This document shows positions 8,207 through 17,115 of a stretch of 64,000 nt of DNA, one piece after another; the stretch's first letter is position 1; each line of letters opens with the position of its first letter. The stretch comes from Pseudarthrobacter siccitolerans (lineage in GTDB: Bacteria; Actinomycetota; Actinomycetes; Actinomycetales; Micrococcaceae): contig NZ_JAUSXB010000001.1 of assembly GCF_030823375.1 (NCBI RefSeq), positions 744,001 to 808,000 of the forward strand, written 5' to 3'. The notes below the pieces were generated by a model. That model saw only the letters and a program-made list of their open reading frames with translations. It ran no database searches and was not told the DNA's origin. Position numbers and translations under genes: made by a program.

Positions 8207-9358
8207 TCAGAGCGGAGGGCGGCGGGTGCTCCGAGTCACCGTGAATTTGGGATTCTGGCCTTTCACGGCAGTAGGGCCGACGTGACGTTCGAGGGCCGGG
8301 AGGTAGGCGAGGTGGCGGTTGAAGACGGTCCAGAGCTCACCGCCGGGAGCCAGAACGCGGCCCGCTGCTTCGATGAGCTTCAGGCCCGCTCCGGCATGGA
8401 CGCCCGCACCCACATGGAACGGCGGATTCAAGAGGATCAGGTCAGCGCTGCCGTCCGCCAGCGTGGCCATGGCATCGTCCTGGAGGACGCGGACCTGCCC
8501 GGCCAGGCCGTTCGCGGCGGCCGTCGCCTGCGCTGACGCCACCGCTGCGGCTGACTGGTCCGTGGCAGTGACGGTTGCGCCGGGATGCTGCCGGGCATAC
8601 ATGGCGGCAAGGATGCCGGTGCCGCAGCCAAGGTCCACGGCGTGCTGTGCGCTGCGCATGGCGGGCAGGAACGTCAGCAGGAACCGGGTGCCGATGTCCA
8701 GCCGCGGGCCCGCGAACACGGCACCGTGGGCGGCTACGTCGAGGTCAATTTCGGCGAGGTGTTCGACGACGGGAAAACGCTTCGGCCCGCCGGTTCCGTG
8801 CGGACCGGCAGCCACGATCACGCGCGATTTCTGCCGGGCCAGCTGGGGCGCAACGGAGCTGAAATGGCGTTCCAGGACCGCGTTCATTCCCAGGGACATG
8901 TGCTTCACCCGGCCGCCGGCCAGGAGCACCACGTCCGGCCGCGCGTGCCGCGCCACAGCCTCGGCGACCTGGTCCAACTCCGCAAGGGTCTTGGGTAGTT
9001 GAAGCAGGACAGTGTCCGCGCCGTCGAGCAGTTCCGGGCCGAGGGAAAACTGGGAGAAGCCTGCTTCCGCGGCATCGCCGCCAAGCACCTCGGCAGCGTT
9101 CAGGCGCAGCGCCTGTTCCCCGGTGATGAGGTCCTGGTGCACCCGCACCGTCCCGGGGCTCAACATCGCAAGGGCACCAAGGGTCAGGGCGCCGTAGCGG
9201 TCACCGATGACGGTCAAGCTGCTTCCGGGCTGGATCCGTTCGGCCGCAGTCTCGAGCAGCAGGCGGTCCGTTGCGTCCCAAGCCTGCAGGTTGGGTGCTT
9301 CCACGTCCGGCCTGCGCCGAAGCTCCCGGAGGACGTCGTCAAGACTCTTCACTGCCAC
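8207..9358 (-). CDS. Class I SAM-dependent methyltransferase, RsmC/RlmG-like
   Basis: The protein has the two-domain layout of RsmC/RlmG rRNA guanine-N2 methyltransferases: a degenerate N-terminal methyltransferase-like domain, then a catalytic domain with a SAM-binding loop (VDLGCGTGILAAMYA) and the catalytic NPPF motif (LILLNPPFHVGAGVHAG). It probably methylates a guanine in rRNA, but the exact target cannot be assigned. I chose the GTG at 9358 (383 residues), with AGGA 5 bases upstream, because the 21 extra codons back to a TTG at 9421 have no ribosome-binding site, do not look conserved and overlap the upstream monooxygenase gene. Confidence 0.8.
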   Translation of the reverse strand: MAVKSLDDVLRELRRRPDVEAPNLQAWDATDRLLLETAAERIQPGSSLTVIGDRYGALTLGALAMLSPGTVRVHQDLITGEQALRLNAAEVLGGDAAEAGFSQFSLGPELLDGADTVLLQLPKTLAELDQVAEAVARHARPDVVLLAGGRVKHMSLGMNAVLERHFSSVAPQLARQKSRVIVAAGPHGTGGPKRFPVVEHLAEIDLDVAAHGAVFAGPRLDIGTRFLLTFLPAMRSAQHAVDLGCGTGILAAMYARQHPGATVTATDQSAAAVASAQATAAANGLAGQVRVLQDDAMATLADGSADLILLNPPFHVGAGVHAGAGLKLIEAAGRVLAPGGELWTVFNRHLAYLPALERHVGPTAVKGQNPKFTVTRSTRRPPL

Positions 9359-9411
9359 CTGGTTCCTGCCGCCTTCTCCTGTTTGCAAACCACCGTCCGG
9401 GCTCCGGACGG

Positions 9412-10491
9412 TCAGCCCCAATTTACCGTCTTAGCTGGGCGGATCCCGGGCAGTTTCAGGATCGCCGATACAGCCGCGCGTCCGGCTCGGTTGGCGCCGA
9501 TGGTGGACGACGACGGGCCGTAGCCCACCAGGTGCACGCGCGGCTCGCCTGCCACCTGCGTTCCGTCCATCACGATTCCCCCGCCCGGGCCACGAAGGTG
9601 CAGCGGGGCGAGGTGTTCAAGTTCGGCCCGAAAGCCGGTGGCCCACAAAATCACCTGTGCTGCGAGGTGGCCGCCGTCCGCCAGCCTGACGCCGTCGGGT
9701 TCGATGGACGTGAACATGGGCTGCCGGTTGAGGGCTCCCCGCGCCGCGGCCGCCCGAAGTGAAGGTGTCCAGATCAGGCCCGTCACGGACACCACACTCT
9801 GCGGCGGCAGGCCCTGGCGCACCCGCTCCTCCACCAGTGCCACGGCGTCGTGCCCGGCCTTCGCATCGAACTCGGCGTCCCGCCACACCGGCTCCCGTCG
9901 GGTGAACCAGCTGGTGGTAGTGACGAGGGAAATTTCGTCCAGGAGGCCGACGGCGGAAATCCCGCCGCCCACCACAATCACATGCTTGCCTACAAATTCT
10001 TCGGCGGAAACATAATCCGCCACATGCAGTTGCCTGCCCCGGAACCTGTTCTGCCCTGGATAGATCGGCCAGAACGGCCGGGTCCAGGTGCCGGTGGCAT
10101 TGATCACCGCCGCAGTGCTCCATTCCCCGCTGGACGTGCTGACCAGCAGCCTCCCTGCAGGATCCTCGTCTTCGGGGCTGACGGACCGGACCTTGACCGG
10201 GCGCCGGACCAGCAGGCCCGACTCTTCCTCATAATCGCGGAAATAGCGGGTGAGGAACTCCGAGCTGGGTTCCCTGGGGTCCACGGAGGGCTTGGCAATG
10301 CCGGGAAGATCGCTGATGCCGTTGACCGTTGCCATCCGGAGGCTCTTCCACCGGTGGCGCCACGCACCGCCCGGACCTTCCTCGGCGTCGAGCACTATGA
10401 AGTCCAGTCCGCGGCGCTGGAGGTGATACGCGGCCGAAAGCCCAGCCTGGCCCGCGCCAATAACAACAACGTCGACGCGGGGAGAATTCAC
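9412..10491 (-). CDS. FAD/NAD(P)-dependent flavin monooxygenase-like oxidoreductase
   Basis: The 359-residue protein has an N-terminal FAD Rossmann motif (VVVIGAGQAGLSAAYHLQ, residues 8-25) and a second dinucleotide motif near residue 170 (VIVVGGGISAVGLLDE) for NAD(P)H. The ATGF-type motif (LWATGFRAEL) near the C-terminus is usual in flavin-containing monooxygenases and related putative flavoprotein oxidoreductases. The substrate is unknown. The start is a GTG at 10491 with GGGTGG upstream, and it diverges from the cyclopropane-fatty-acid-synthase-like gene across 67 bases. The methyltransferase follows on the same strand 53 bases after the stop. Confidence 0.85.
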   Translation of the reverse strand: MNSPRVDVVVIGAGQAGLSAAYHLQRRGLDFIVLDAEEGPGGAWRHRWKSLRMATVNGISDLPGIAKPSVDPREPSSEFLTRYFRDYEEESGLLVRRPVKVRSVSPEDEDPAGRLLVSTSSGEWSTAAVINATGTWTRPFWPIYPGQNRFRGRQLHVADYVSAEEFVGKHVIVVGGGISAVGLLDEISLVTTTSWFTRREPVWRDAEFDAKAGHDAVALVEERVRQGLPPQSVVSVTGLIWTPSLRAAAARGALNRQPMFTSIEPDGVRLADGGHLAAQVILWATGFRAELEHLAPLHLRGPGGGIVMDGTQVAGEPRVHLVGYGPSSSTIGANRAGRAAVSAILKLPGIRPAKTVNWG

Positions 10492-10558
10492 CCACCCATG
10501 ATAGTCGTGCGGGGTGTCCCTCCCTTAGGGTTGGCCAAAGGACACAGGGAGGACGGCC

Positions 10559-11890
10559 ATGACCACGAAAAACGGGAATGCAGATCGGCTCGCAAAAGCA
10601 CTGGCCATTGTGCTGGGCACCAAGGAAATCCCCCTCCGGCTCCGGGCGTGGGACGGTTCCGAAGCGGGACCCGAAGGGGCGCCCGTGCTGGAATTCCGTT
10701 CGCGGCGGGCTTTGCGGCGGATCCTGTGGTCTCCCGGCCAGCTTGGCCTCAGCCGCGCCTACGTCTCCGGTGACATCGATTCCCCCGGGGACATCTTTGC
10801 TGCCTTTACGGCCCTGAGTTCCGTCGGCAAGTTTGCCGAACCCGGGCCGTTCAAGCCCCTCACCGCGGGTGAGCTCTGGACTCTGCTGCACACGGCGGTG
10901 CGGCTGGGAGCGCTGGGCCTAAACCCTGCTCCCCCGCCCGAGGAAGCGCAGGTTGCAAGGAAGGGCCGCGTCCACTCGCGGCGCCGTGATTCGGCTGCCA
11001 TCTCTCACCACTACGATGTGGGCAACGACTTCTATTCGCTGGTGCTGGGGCCGTCCATGGTGTATTCCTGCGCTGTATGGCCCGAAGCAACGTCTCTGGA
11101 GGCGGCGGAAGGGCAGGAGCCGTCGGGTACCCGCCTGGCCGGGGGTTTGGACGCCGCACAGGAAGCCAAACTGGACCTGGTGTGCCGCAAGCTGGGGCTC
11201 AAACCGGGCATGCGGGTGCTGGACGTCGGCTGCGGCTGGGGCAGCTTCGCCCTGCATGCCGCGGGCAACTACGGCGTCACGGTGGTGGGTGTGACGCTGT
11301 CCAGTGAGCAGGCCATCCTGGCACGCAAGCGAGCAGCGGATGCCGGCCTCACCGAGAGCGTGGACATCCGGGTGCAGGATTACCGGGATGTCCCGGACGG
11401 GCCTTTCGACGCCATCAGCTCCATCGGGATGTCAGAGCATGTGGGCCGGGCGGAGATGCCCCGGTATACGGCCGCCTTGTTCAACCTCCTGCGTCCCGGT
11501 GGCCGCCTGTTGAACCATGCCATTTCGTGGAACGCCGGCCCTACCGACCCCGACCCCGATTCCTTTATCCCCCGCTACGTTTTTCCTGACGGCGAAATGA
11601 TCAGCCTTGGCGAAATGGCCGTCGCCCTGGAGTCCGCGGGATTCGAGATCCTGGATGTGGAGGCATTGCGCCGGCACTACGCGCTTACCCTCCGGGCATG
11701 GGTCAGCAGGCTGGAGGAACACTGGGACGAGGCCGTGAAGCTGACCAGCCTGGGCCGCGCGCGGGTATGGCGACTGTACATGGCGTCCAGTGCCTTGGGC
11801 TTCGAAAACGGGCTGACAGGGGTGAACCAGGTTTTGGTCCAGCGGCCCGGTGGAGACCAGCCGCCGCTGCGCCGGACACAGTGGTTCTGA
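10559..11890 (+). CDS. Cyclopropane-fatty-acyl-phospholipid synthase family methyltransferase
   Basis: This 443-residue protein belongs to the CFA synthase family, which transfers a methylene group from SAM to unsaturated acyl chains of membrane phospholipids. The N-terminal domain (about 1-140) is typical of the family. The catalytic region has HHYDVGNDFYSLVLG, SAM-binding VLDVGCGWGSFALHAA near residue 219, and SSIGMSEHVG. The C-terminal signature SLGEMAVALESAGFEILDVE is also present. The start has AGGGAGGA 6 bases upstream. It is monocistronic, with a strong hairpin after the stop. Some family members make other methylated lipids, so the exact product is not certain. Confidence 0.9.
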   Translation: MTTKNGNADRLAKALAIVLGTKEIPLRLRAWDGSEAGPEGAPVLEFRSRRALRRILWSPGQLGLSRAYVSGDIDSPGDIFAAFTALSSVGKFAEPGPFKPLTAGELWTLLHTAVRLGALGLNPAPPPEEAQVARKGRVHSRRRDSAAISHHYDVGNDFYSLVLGPSMVYSCAVWPEATSLEAAEGQEPSGTRLAGGLDAAQEAKLDLVCRKLGLKPGMRVLDVGCGWGSFALHAAGNYGVTVVGVTLSSEQAILARKRAADAGLTESVDIRVQDYRDVPDGPFDAISSIGMSEHVGRAEMPRYTAALFNLLRPGGRLLNHAISWNAGPTDPDPDSFIPRYVFPDGEMISLGEMAVALESAGFEILDVEALRRHYALTLRAWVSRLEEHWDEAVKLTSLGRARVWRLYMASSALGFENGLTGVNQVLVQRPGGDQPPLRRTQWF

Positions 11891-11894
11891 TTCA

Positions 11895-11919
11895 GGCGCC
11901 CGGCTTCCGGCCGGGCGCC
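11895..11919. terminator. Bidirectional hairpin between cfa-like gene and symporter
   Basis: GGCGCCCGGC (11895-11904) pairs perfectly with GCCGGGCGCC (11910-11919) around a 5-base loop, between two convergent genes. There is no long T-run. Confidence 0.55.
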
Positions 11920-11942
11920 CGTCCATAAGGCTTGGCCGCCGG

Positions 11943-13616
11943 CTACGGTACAGGGGACGGTCCGCCGGGCTCCACGAATTTTTGCGTCCGCTCGATCTCC
12001 ACAACTTTCGGATCGGTCTCGTCCGCGGCGTAGTCGGAGGGGCGGGTGGTGTCAGCACCCGTCGGGATCTTAAGGGCCCGCATCACTACGGTTAGGACGG
12101 CGGCGACTATCAGGTTGAGTGCGAACGCCGACACTGCAATGTAGACGCTGAAGTTGGTTCCCGGGATGGGGGCAACCGAGCCGCCGAAATGGGCGTGTGT
12201 GACGGGATTGATGACGTTGTACGCGGAAATGGTGCCAAAGATGATGCCCGCAGCCCAGCCGGTCAGCAGGGCCCAGCGATCGAACCACCGCGTGTACAGG
12301 CCCGCCACGACGGCCGGGAACGTCTGCAGGATCCAGATACCGCCCAACAGCTGCATGTTGATTGCGGTTGACTGGTCCATGGCGATCACGAAGATCAGCG
12401 CGCCGACCTTCACCACGAGCGAGACGATCTTGGAAACTTTCGCCTCAGTTTTGGGATCGGCGTCCGGCCGGATGAAATCGCGGTAGATGTTGCGGGTAAA
12501 CATGTTGGCGGCCGCGATGGACATGATGGCCGCGGGTACCAGCGCCCCGATGGCGATGGCGGCCAGCGCGATTCCGGCGAACCAGGCCGGAAAGTGGTCC
12601 AAAAACAGCTGAGGAACCACGAGCTGGGGGTTGACGGAACCGTCAAGGTCGATCGGTTTGGTGCCGGCCTGGATGGCGACGAATCCCAGCAGGGCGAGAA
12701 AGCCGAGCATCAGCGAGTAGAGCGGGAGGATCGCCGCATTACGGCGGATGGTGTTGCGCGCCTTCGATGCAAGCACCGCCGTCACCGAGTGCGGATACAT
12801 AAAAAGGGCCATGGCTGAGCCCAGTGCCAGGGACCAATAGGCGGAGTAGTTGGCCTCTGCGGGGATAAAGACCCCAGCCGGTTTTCCCGTGGCCTGGTTG
12901 ACCGTCCCCAGCTTGGCCTCTGCCGCGCCGAAGATGCTGTCCCAGCCGCCGAACTTGATGGGCAGGTAGATGACCGCCACGATGACGGACAGGTAGATGA
13001 GCAGGTCCTTGACCACTGCAATCATCGCAGGGGCGCGGAGACCCGACGTATAGGTGTAGGCGGCCAGAACGACGAAGGCGAGGATCAGTGGCAGGTCCGT
13101 CAGGAGGACATTCTCCGAACTGCCCAAGCCAAGTACTGTGAGCACGGCCTTGATACCCACCAACTGGAGCGCAATATACGGCATGGTGGCCACGATGCCG
13201 GTGACCGCAACCGATAGGGACAACCACCGGCTGCCCTAGCGTCCGCCCACAAAGTCTGCCGACGTCACATACCCGTGCCGGTGGGAGACCGACCACAGCC
13301 GGCTCATGATGATGAAGATGATGGGGTAAAGGACAATCGTGTAGGGCACGGCGAAGAAACCAGTGACAGCCCCGGTGGCCCACATCGCCGCCGGCACGGC
13401 TACGAACGTGTACGCCGTGTAGAGGTCACCGCCCAGCAGGAACCAAGTGATCCACGTCCCGAAGCCCCGCCCGCCCAGGCCCCATTCATCCAGGCTGTGC
13501 AGGCCTTCTTTGGCGTTCCGGCGCCACCTTGCGGCGAGGAAACCCATGATGGCTACGGCGACGAAAAGCAGCACCACAATAATCAGCGCTGTCCAGTTCA
13601 CTTCACGGCCGTTCAT
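11943..13616 (-). pseudogene. MctP-type sodium/monocarboxylate symporter interrupted by an in-frame TAG
   Basis: Two ORFs in the same frame form one sodium:solute symporter (SSS family). The N-terminal part, 13236-13616, holds the first spans and ends ...TSADFVGGR. A TAG at 13236-13238 follows, and the frame then continues directly (GSRWLSLSVAVTGIVATMPYIALQLVGI) to the normal C-terminus at 11943. Relatives have a Tyr at the stop position (GRYGSR), so a single base change to TAG explains the break. The complete gene would encode about 557 residues and import short-chain monocarboxylates. Its ATG overlaps the stop of the DUF3311 gene (ATGA). No other damage is visible, so the change is recent, a sequencing error, or a suppressible stop. 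Confidence 0.8.
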
Positions 13617-14002
13617 TGCCGGTCACCTCCGTCAAGTGTGCTCGAGGGCGGGCCGCCCGGGGCAGAGCCCGTCCCCGGCGGCCCGCCCGTACGAGTGGCG
13701 GCACGCCGTCGTCGGTCCTCTTGGCTGATCAGCCAATAAGCTCCACCGGTCATACCCGCCGAAATCGGCACCCAGAGCAGCTGGTACCAGTAAAAGAACG
13801 GCAGCCCGGCCATGCGCGGGGCATCGAAGGAATACGTCTGCGGCATGAGCGGAAAGAGGATTGCCGCCGCCAGCAGGATGCCGGCGGCCACGTAGGGAGC
13901 CGGGCGTGCTGGCCCCCGGACGGCTGAGTCGCGGCTCAGCCGTGCACCGGGCGAAGAAGATGGATGGTTGGGGCCGTCGCCGAGACCATCTGATCGGGAC
14001 AT
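13613..14002 (-). CDS. DUF3311 small membrane protein, partner of the symporter
   Basis: The protein has 129 residues and two or three hydrophobic spans (PYVAAGILLAAAILFPLM; PFFYWYQLLWVPISAGMTGG). It ends in a basic, Pro/Gly-rich cytoplasmic tail and matches the DUF3311 type that is regularly encoded directly before SSS-family symporters. The ATG at 14002 is preceded by GAGGAGG at 6 bases; a TTG at 14020 without such a site is less likely. The stop overlaps the symporter start, so the two are translationally coupled. Its role is unknown and may be assembly or a small subunit. It is intact although the symporter is broken. Confidence 0.82.
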   Translation of the reverse strand: MSRSDGLGDGPNHPSSSPGARLSRDSAVRGPARPAPYVAAGILLAAAILFPLMPQTYSFDAPRMAGLPFFYWYQLLWVPISAGMTGGAYWLISQEDRRRRAATRTGGPPGTGSAPGGPPSSTLDGGDRQ

Positions 14003-14154
14003 CAGGGACCTCCTCGTCAACCCGTCCCGTGCCTTCCGGTTTCGGATAGAGCGGCAGGTCAGCGGGACAATGAGTCCTCCACCAACAGTTTTACGCCAGT
14101 TTGACCTGCCCGGAAAGAGGGATAGTGTCCTCGGGAAACCAAAGTGGCGCGGAC

Positions 14155-14191
14155 AGCAAAAAGGGAACCATCATAGGTGATGGTTCCCTTT
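14155..14191 (-). terminator. Intrinsic terminator of the first tRNA-Ala unit
   Basis: A 14-bp perfect stem (14160-14173 with 14178-14191) with a 4-base loop is followed on the minus strand by TTTTTGC, just after the tRNA 3' end. Confidence 0.85.
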
Positions 14192-14195
14192 ACGG

Positions 14196-14268
14196 TGGAG
14201 CTGAGGGGACTCGAACCCCTGACCCCCTGCATGCCATGCAGGTGCGCTACCAGCTGCGCCACAGCCCC
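14196..14268 (-). tRNA. tRNA-Ala(GGC), copy 1
   Basis: This is a 73-base cloverleaf. The acceptor stem GGGGCTG pairs with CAGCTCC (one G-U), the anticodon loop is ATGGCAT with anticodon GGC, and the T-loop is TTCGAGT. The 3' CCA is not encoded. It is identical to the copy at 14463-14535. Confidence 0.95.
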
Positions 14269-14310
14269 GGACTTTATTGCTTTGCGGTGTCCCGCCGAAG
14301 CAACCTGATC

Positions 14311-14340
14311 AGCTTAATGCACTTTCGCCCGGTGCGCCAA
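14311..14340 (-). promoter_or_regulatory. Candidate promoter of tRNA-Ala copy 1
   Basis: On the minus strand, TTGGCG (14340-14335) and TAAGCT (14316-14311) are separated by 18 bases, 42 bases before the tRNA. It resembles the promoter of copy 2, and both are followed by a related GTTGCTTCGG leader. Confidence 0.45.
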
Positions 14341-14414
14341 TCGGCAGCCTTGGGCGCGTCTCCAGCCGCCGTCCTTTGCCTACGGCTTGGGACGGGACGG
14401 CGACAACCATAACG

Positions 14415-14457
14415 GAAAAAGCAAAAATCCGCCGGAATCGAATGATTCCGGCGGATT
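14415..14457 (-). terminator. Intrinsic terminator of the second tRNA-Ala unit
   Basis: AATCCGCCGGAATC (14426-14439) pairs perfectly with 14444-14457 around a 4-base loop. On the minus strand it is followed by TTTGCTTTTTC. Confidence 0.85.
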
Positions 14458-14462
14458 ATCGG

Positions 14463-14535
14463 TGGAGCTGAGGGGACTCGAACCCCTGACCCCCTGCATG
14501 CCATGCAGGTGCGCTACCAGCTGCGCCACAGCCCC
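14463..14535 (-). tRNA. tRNA-Ala(GGC), copy 2
   Basis: It is identical in all 73 bases to the copy at 14196-14268, with anticodon GGC. It has its own promoter and terminator. The two genes sit 194 bases apart on the same strand, downstream of rsfS. Confidence 0.95.
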
Positions 14536-14590
14536 GAATTATTGCTGCTCTGCGAGCTTTTCTCCCGGGTTTCCCCGAAGCAACTCAAAT

Positions 14591-14620
14591 ATCTTAGAAC
14601 AGCAATTCCGAAAATTCCAA
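14591..14620 (-). promoter_or_regulatory. Candidate promoter of tRNA-Ala copy 2
   Basis: On the minus strand, TTGGAA (14620-14615) and TAAGAT (14596-14591) are 18 bases apart, 55 bases before the tRNA, in a locally AT-rich stretch. Confidence 0.5.
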
Positions 14621-14651
14621 ATCGGGCATATTCCGTGCGGTTCCCCCGTGG

Positions 14652-15053
14652 TTACTCCGCGTCGGAGGCAGCGGGGGCCTTGGCCGACGCGTCGTCGCCC
14701 AGCTGCAGGTCCACCACCGGGCAGTCCTTCCAGAGGCGCTCGAGGGCGTAGAAGACGCGGTCTTCTTCGTGCTGGACGTGGATGACGATGTCCGAGTAGT
14801 CCAGCAGGACCCAGCGGCCGCCGGAACGGCCTTCACGGCGAACCGGCCGCAGATCCTGCTTAGCGAGTTCTTCCTCGATGCCGTCGACGATAGCGTTGAC
14901 CTGCCGCTCGCTGGGGGCGGAAGCAATGAGGAAAACGTCGGCCAGGGCCAGGCGTTCGCTCACGTCCAGGGCCACGATGTCCTGGGCGATCTTGTCCGCG
15001 GCCGCTTTGGCGGCGGCGCGGGCTGTGATGATGGATGATTCTGATGCAGTCAC
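14652..15053 (-). CDS. rsfS: Ribosomal silencing factor RsfS
   Basis: The 133-residue protein belongs to the RsfS/Iojap family, which binds ribosomal protein L14 and blocks joining of the subunits when nutrients are short. Family signatures are visible: DIVALDVSERLALADVFLIA, SERQVNAIVDGIEEEL, GRWVLLDYSDIVIHVQ and RVFYALERLWKDCP. The tail is acidic. The GTG start at 15053 has AAGGAG at 4 bases. It follows the Pro/Ala-rich membrane protein in the nadD cluster; the nadD-rsfS order is widely conserved. Confidence 0.95.
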   Translation of the reverse strand: MTASESSIITARAAAKAAADKIAQDIVALDVSERLALADVFLIASAPSERQVNAIVDGIEEELAKQDLRPVRREGRSGGRWVLLDYSDIVIHVQHEEDRVFYALERLWKDCPVVDLQLGDDASAKAPAASDAE

Positions 15054-15097
15054 GGGACTCCTTGTTGGTTTAAAAGTGTGGGTGCCGGCCGGGCCGG

Positions 15098-16438
15098 TCA
15101 GTGGGACATGCCGCTGAAGATCAGGACGATGCCCAAGATGAGGGCCAGGATCCCGAAAGCCAGGACACCGAACTGGAGGATCCGGTTGCGGTTGGCGCGG
15201 GCCAGACCTGCGGTGGCCGCATCGAGTGGATCGAGTCCATGAGCGGACCGTGCCGGGATGCGTGGCAGGCCCTCGAAGGCGTCCTCGGCACTGCTGCTGG
15301 CCACCGCTGCCGGTGGGAGCACAGCAGGCTTTGGGCGGGCGGCCGCCCTGGCCGCGGCTTCCGCACGGGCAATGACCTGCGAACGCCCGGTTCCGCCATC
15401 GGGCTCCGCTGGCCGCGGACCGCCGGCGGGGCGCCGCTTCTTGGTGCCGGCCGCAGGAGGAATCTTGGTGCCGGGGCGCGTGGTTACCGGAACATGGGAT
15501 GTTGCCGGCGGCTTCATCACCGGCCGGTCCACTCCGGGCACCTGGACGAATTCCAGCGGGGTGACCATGGCCAGGTTGCTGGCAGTCGAGGGGGCTGCCC
15601 GCTGATCCGCGGAAGCCCGCGCCTTCGGTTCCTGCTGGGAAGACTTCTGCCGGCCCGGTGCAGGCCGGCCGGGTACAGAGCTCTTGCCCGCGGGGGGATG
15701 TTTGCCCGGCGCTGGCTCCGGGGCAGGTACCGGTTCGTGGCCGGGTAGAGGTTCCTGCCCGGCTACGGGGACGCCGGTCTGTTCGGCCAGCTTCTGCTTG
15801 GCCATGGCGCGGCGGTTCAGCACTGCGGCACGTTCTGCCAGCGCAATCTGTTCCGCCAGGATCTCCGGGTCCACCGCTTCGGGATCGAGGGAAGCGATGT
15901 GCTGCATCTTGGCGATCTGGTTCTTGGCCTGCTCAGCGATCAGCGACCTCGCCGCCAGCGCCTGCTCAACGGTCATCCCTTCGGGAACCGTGGAAGTCCG
16001 GGACGCCGCAGCCGGGGCCTGGGCACCCTTGGGCTCCTGCCCCGCGGGGGATCGTTCCTTGCCAGGACGGTTGCCGGCCTCGTTCACGGGAGGAGCGGCG
16101 GGGGCGACGATGGGGGTAGCGGCGGTGAGCGCCTGCTCCTTGAGCTGCTGCAGGCGGAGCTGGCGCCGCGTGGGCGCACCTCCGCCGGCCAGCTGGCCCT
16201 CTTTTTCTTCCAGCTCCTTGATGGTCCGCAATGCCGCGCGGTCCCGGGCACGGATCTGCGAGGAACGCTGGGTGTGTGTCTGTTCGGGTGCCTGGGAAGT
16301 TGCCCCGGAGGCACCTGGGCCAGGCCGTTTTGTGGCAGGGGAAAGCTGCTCCGTGCCCGTGGACACGGATGGCTGTTGTGCATCCCTGGCCTCCCGGAGT
16401 TCCCGGCGGCTGCGGATGGGGGGCTGTTCCTGACTCAT
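15098..16438 (-). CDS. Pro/Ala-rich tail-anchored membrane protein, unknown function
   Basis: The product is 446 residues. Almost all of it is charged, Ala/Pro/Gln-rich and probably disordered, with a helical, coiled-coil-like part around residues 60-240 (ELEEKEGQLAGGG, RRQLRLQQLKEQ, ILAEQIALAERAAVLNRR). A single C-terminal membrane span follows (ILQFGVLAFGILALILGIVLIF) with only a few residues after it, so the bulk should face the cytoplasm. I recognise no named domain. The ATG at 16438 lies 7 bases after the nadD stop. The frame happens to stay open further upstream through nadD, but that part is antisense-like shadow sequence. It lies between nadD and rsfS and probably belongs to the same operon. 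Confidence 0.75.
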   Translation of the reverse strand: MSQEQPPIRSRRELREARDAQQPSVSTGTEQLSPATKRPGPGASGATSQAPEQTHTQRSSQIRARDRAALRTIKELEEKEGQLAGGGAPTRRQLRLQQLKEQALTAATPIVAPAAPPVNEAGNRPGKERSPAGQEPKGAQAPAAASRTSTVPEGMTVEQALAARSLIAEQAKNQIAKMQHIASLDPEAVDPEILAEQIALAERAAVLNRRAMAKQKLAEQTGVPVAGQEPLPGHEPVPAPEPAPGKHPPAGKSSVPGRPAPGRQKSSQQEPKARASADQRAAPSTASNLAMVTPLEFVQVPGVDRPVMKPPATSHVPVTTRPGTKIPPAAGTKKRRPAGGPRPAEPDGGTGRSQVIARAEAAARAAARPKPAVLPPAAVASSSAEDAFEGLPRIPARSAHGLDPLDAATAGLARANRNRILQFGVLAFGILALILGIVLIFSGMSH

Positions 16439-16445
16439 TGAGAAC

Positions 16446-17063
16446 TCATTCAGTGCTGGCTGGTTCGCTTGCTTCGGAGGTTGGAGCCTTCGCGCCTGCC
16501 GGATCCTCCAGGTAAAGGCCGTACTTGGCGATGTACTGCACCACCCCGTCAGGAACGAGGTACCAGACGGGATTGTTCGCGGCCACGCGGGAACGGCAGT
16601 CCGTGGAGGAGATGGCCATCGCCGGCACCTCCAGCAGGCTGACATCCGTCCGGCCCATGCCATCGAGCACGTGCCCCGGCCTGGTGACGCCAACGAAATG
16701 GGCCAGTGACCACAGTTCGTCGATGTCCTTCCAGGACAGGATCTGCGCCATGGCGTCTGCTCCGGTGATGAAGAACAGGTCCGCCTCCGGGCGCTGGGCG
16801 CGGAGGTCACGCAGGGTGTCAATGGTGTAGGTGGTCCCCGGACGGTCCACGTCAACCCTGCTCACTGTGAACCGGGGATTGGAGGCGGTGGCGATGACGG
16901 TCATCAGGTACCGGTGCTCCGCCTCAGTGACATGCTTGTGGGCCTTCTGCCACGGCTGCCCGGTGGGGACAAAGACCACCTCGTCCAGGTCGAACTCGGC
17001 AGCCACTTCACTGGCTGCCACGAGGTGGCCGTGATGGATGGGATCAAACGTCCCGCCCATCAC
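16446..17063 (-). CDS. nadD: Nicotinate-nucleotide adenylyltransferase
   Basis: NadD adenylates nicotinate mononucleotide with ATP to give deamido-NAD. The nucleotidyltransferase signature [12 protein letters not shown] is at the N-terminus, [12 protein letters not shown] (ISSTxxR) is near residue 165, and [15 protein letters not shown] lies between. The first ordinary start codons are GTG 17063 and ATG 17060, directly before GGTFDP. Relatives carry 10-20 residues ending RLGV before this motif, and here RLRLGV is encoded upstream of the GTG. The only start-like codon that would include it is an ATT at 17112-17114, one base after the stop of the upstream gene. The boundary given is the conventional one. 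Confidence 0.92.
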   Translation of the reverse strand: MMGGTFDPIHHGHLVAASEVAAEFDLDEVVFVPTGQPWQKAHKHVTEAEHRYLMTVIATASNPRFTVSRVDVDRPGTTYTIDTLRDLRAQRPEADLFFITGADAMAQILSWKDIDELWSLAHFVGVTRPGHVLDGMGRTDVSLLEVPAMAISSTDCRSRVAANNPVWYLVPDGVVQYIAKYGLYLEDPAGAKAPTSEASEPASTE

Positions 17064-17115
17064 GCCCAGACGCAGCCTGCCATTGGCACCGTTACGGTGC
17101 AGAGCGCGGGAAATG

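Noticed and set aside
11943-13223. Separate shorter symporter gene starting at TTG 13223
   Set aside because: The frame is continuous with the upstream part across one TAG, the TTG lacks a ribosome-binding site, and the first spans would be missing.
15098-16855. N-terminal extension of the Pro/Ala-rich protein to 585 residues
   Set aside because: The added part overlaps nadD in another frame and is shadow sequence; the ATG at 16438 follows the nadD stop.
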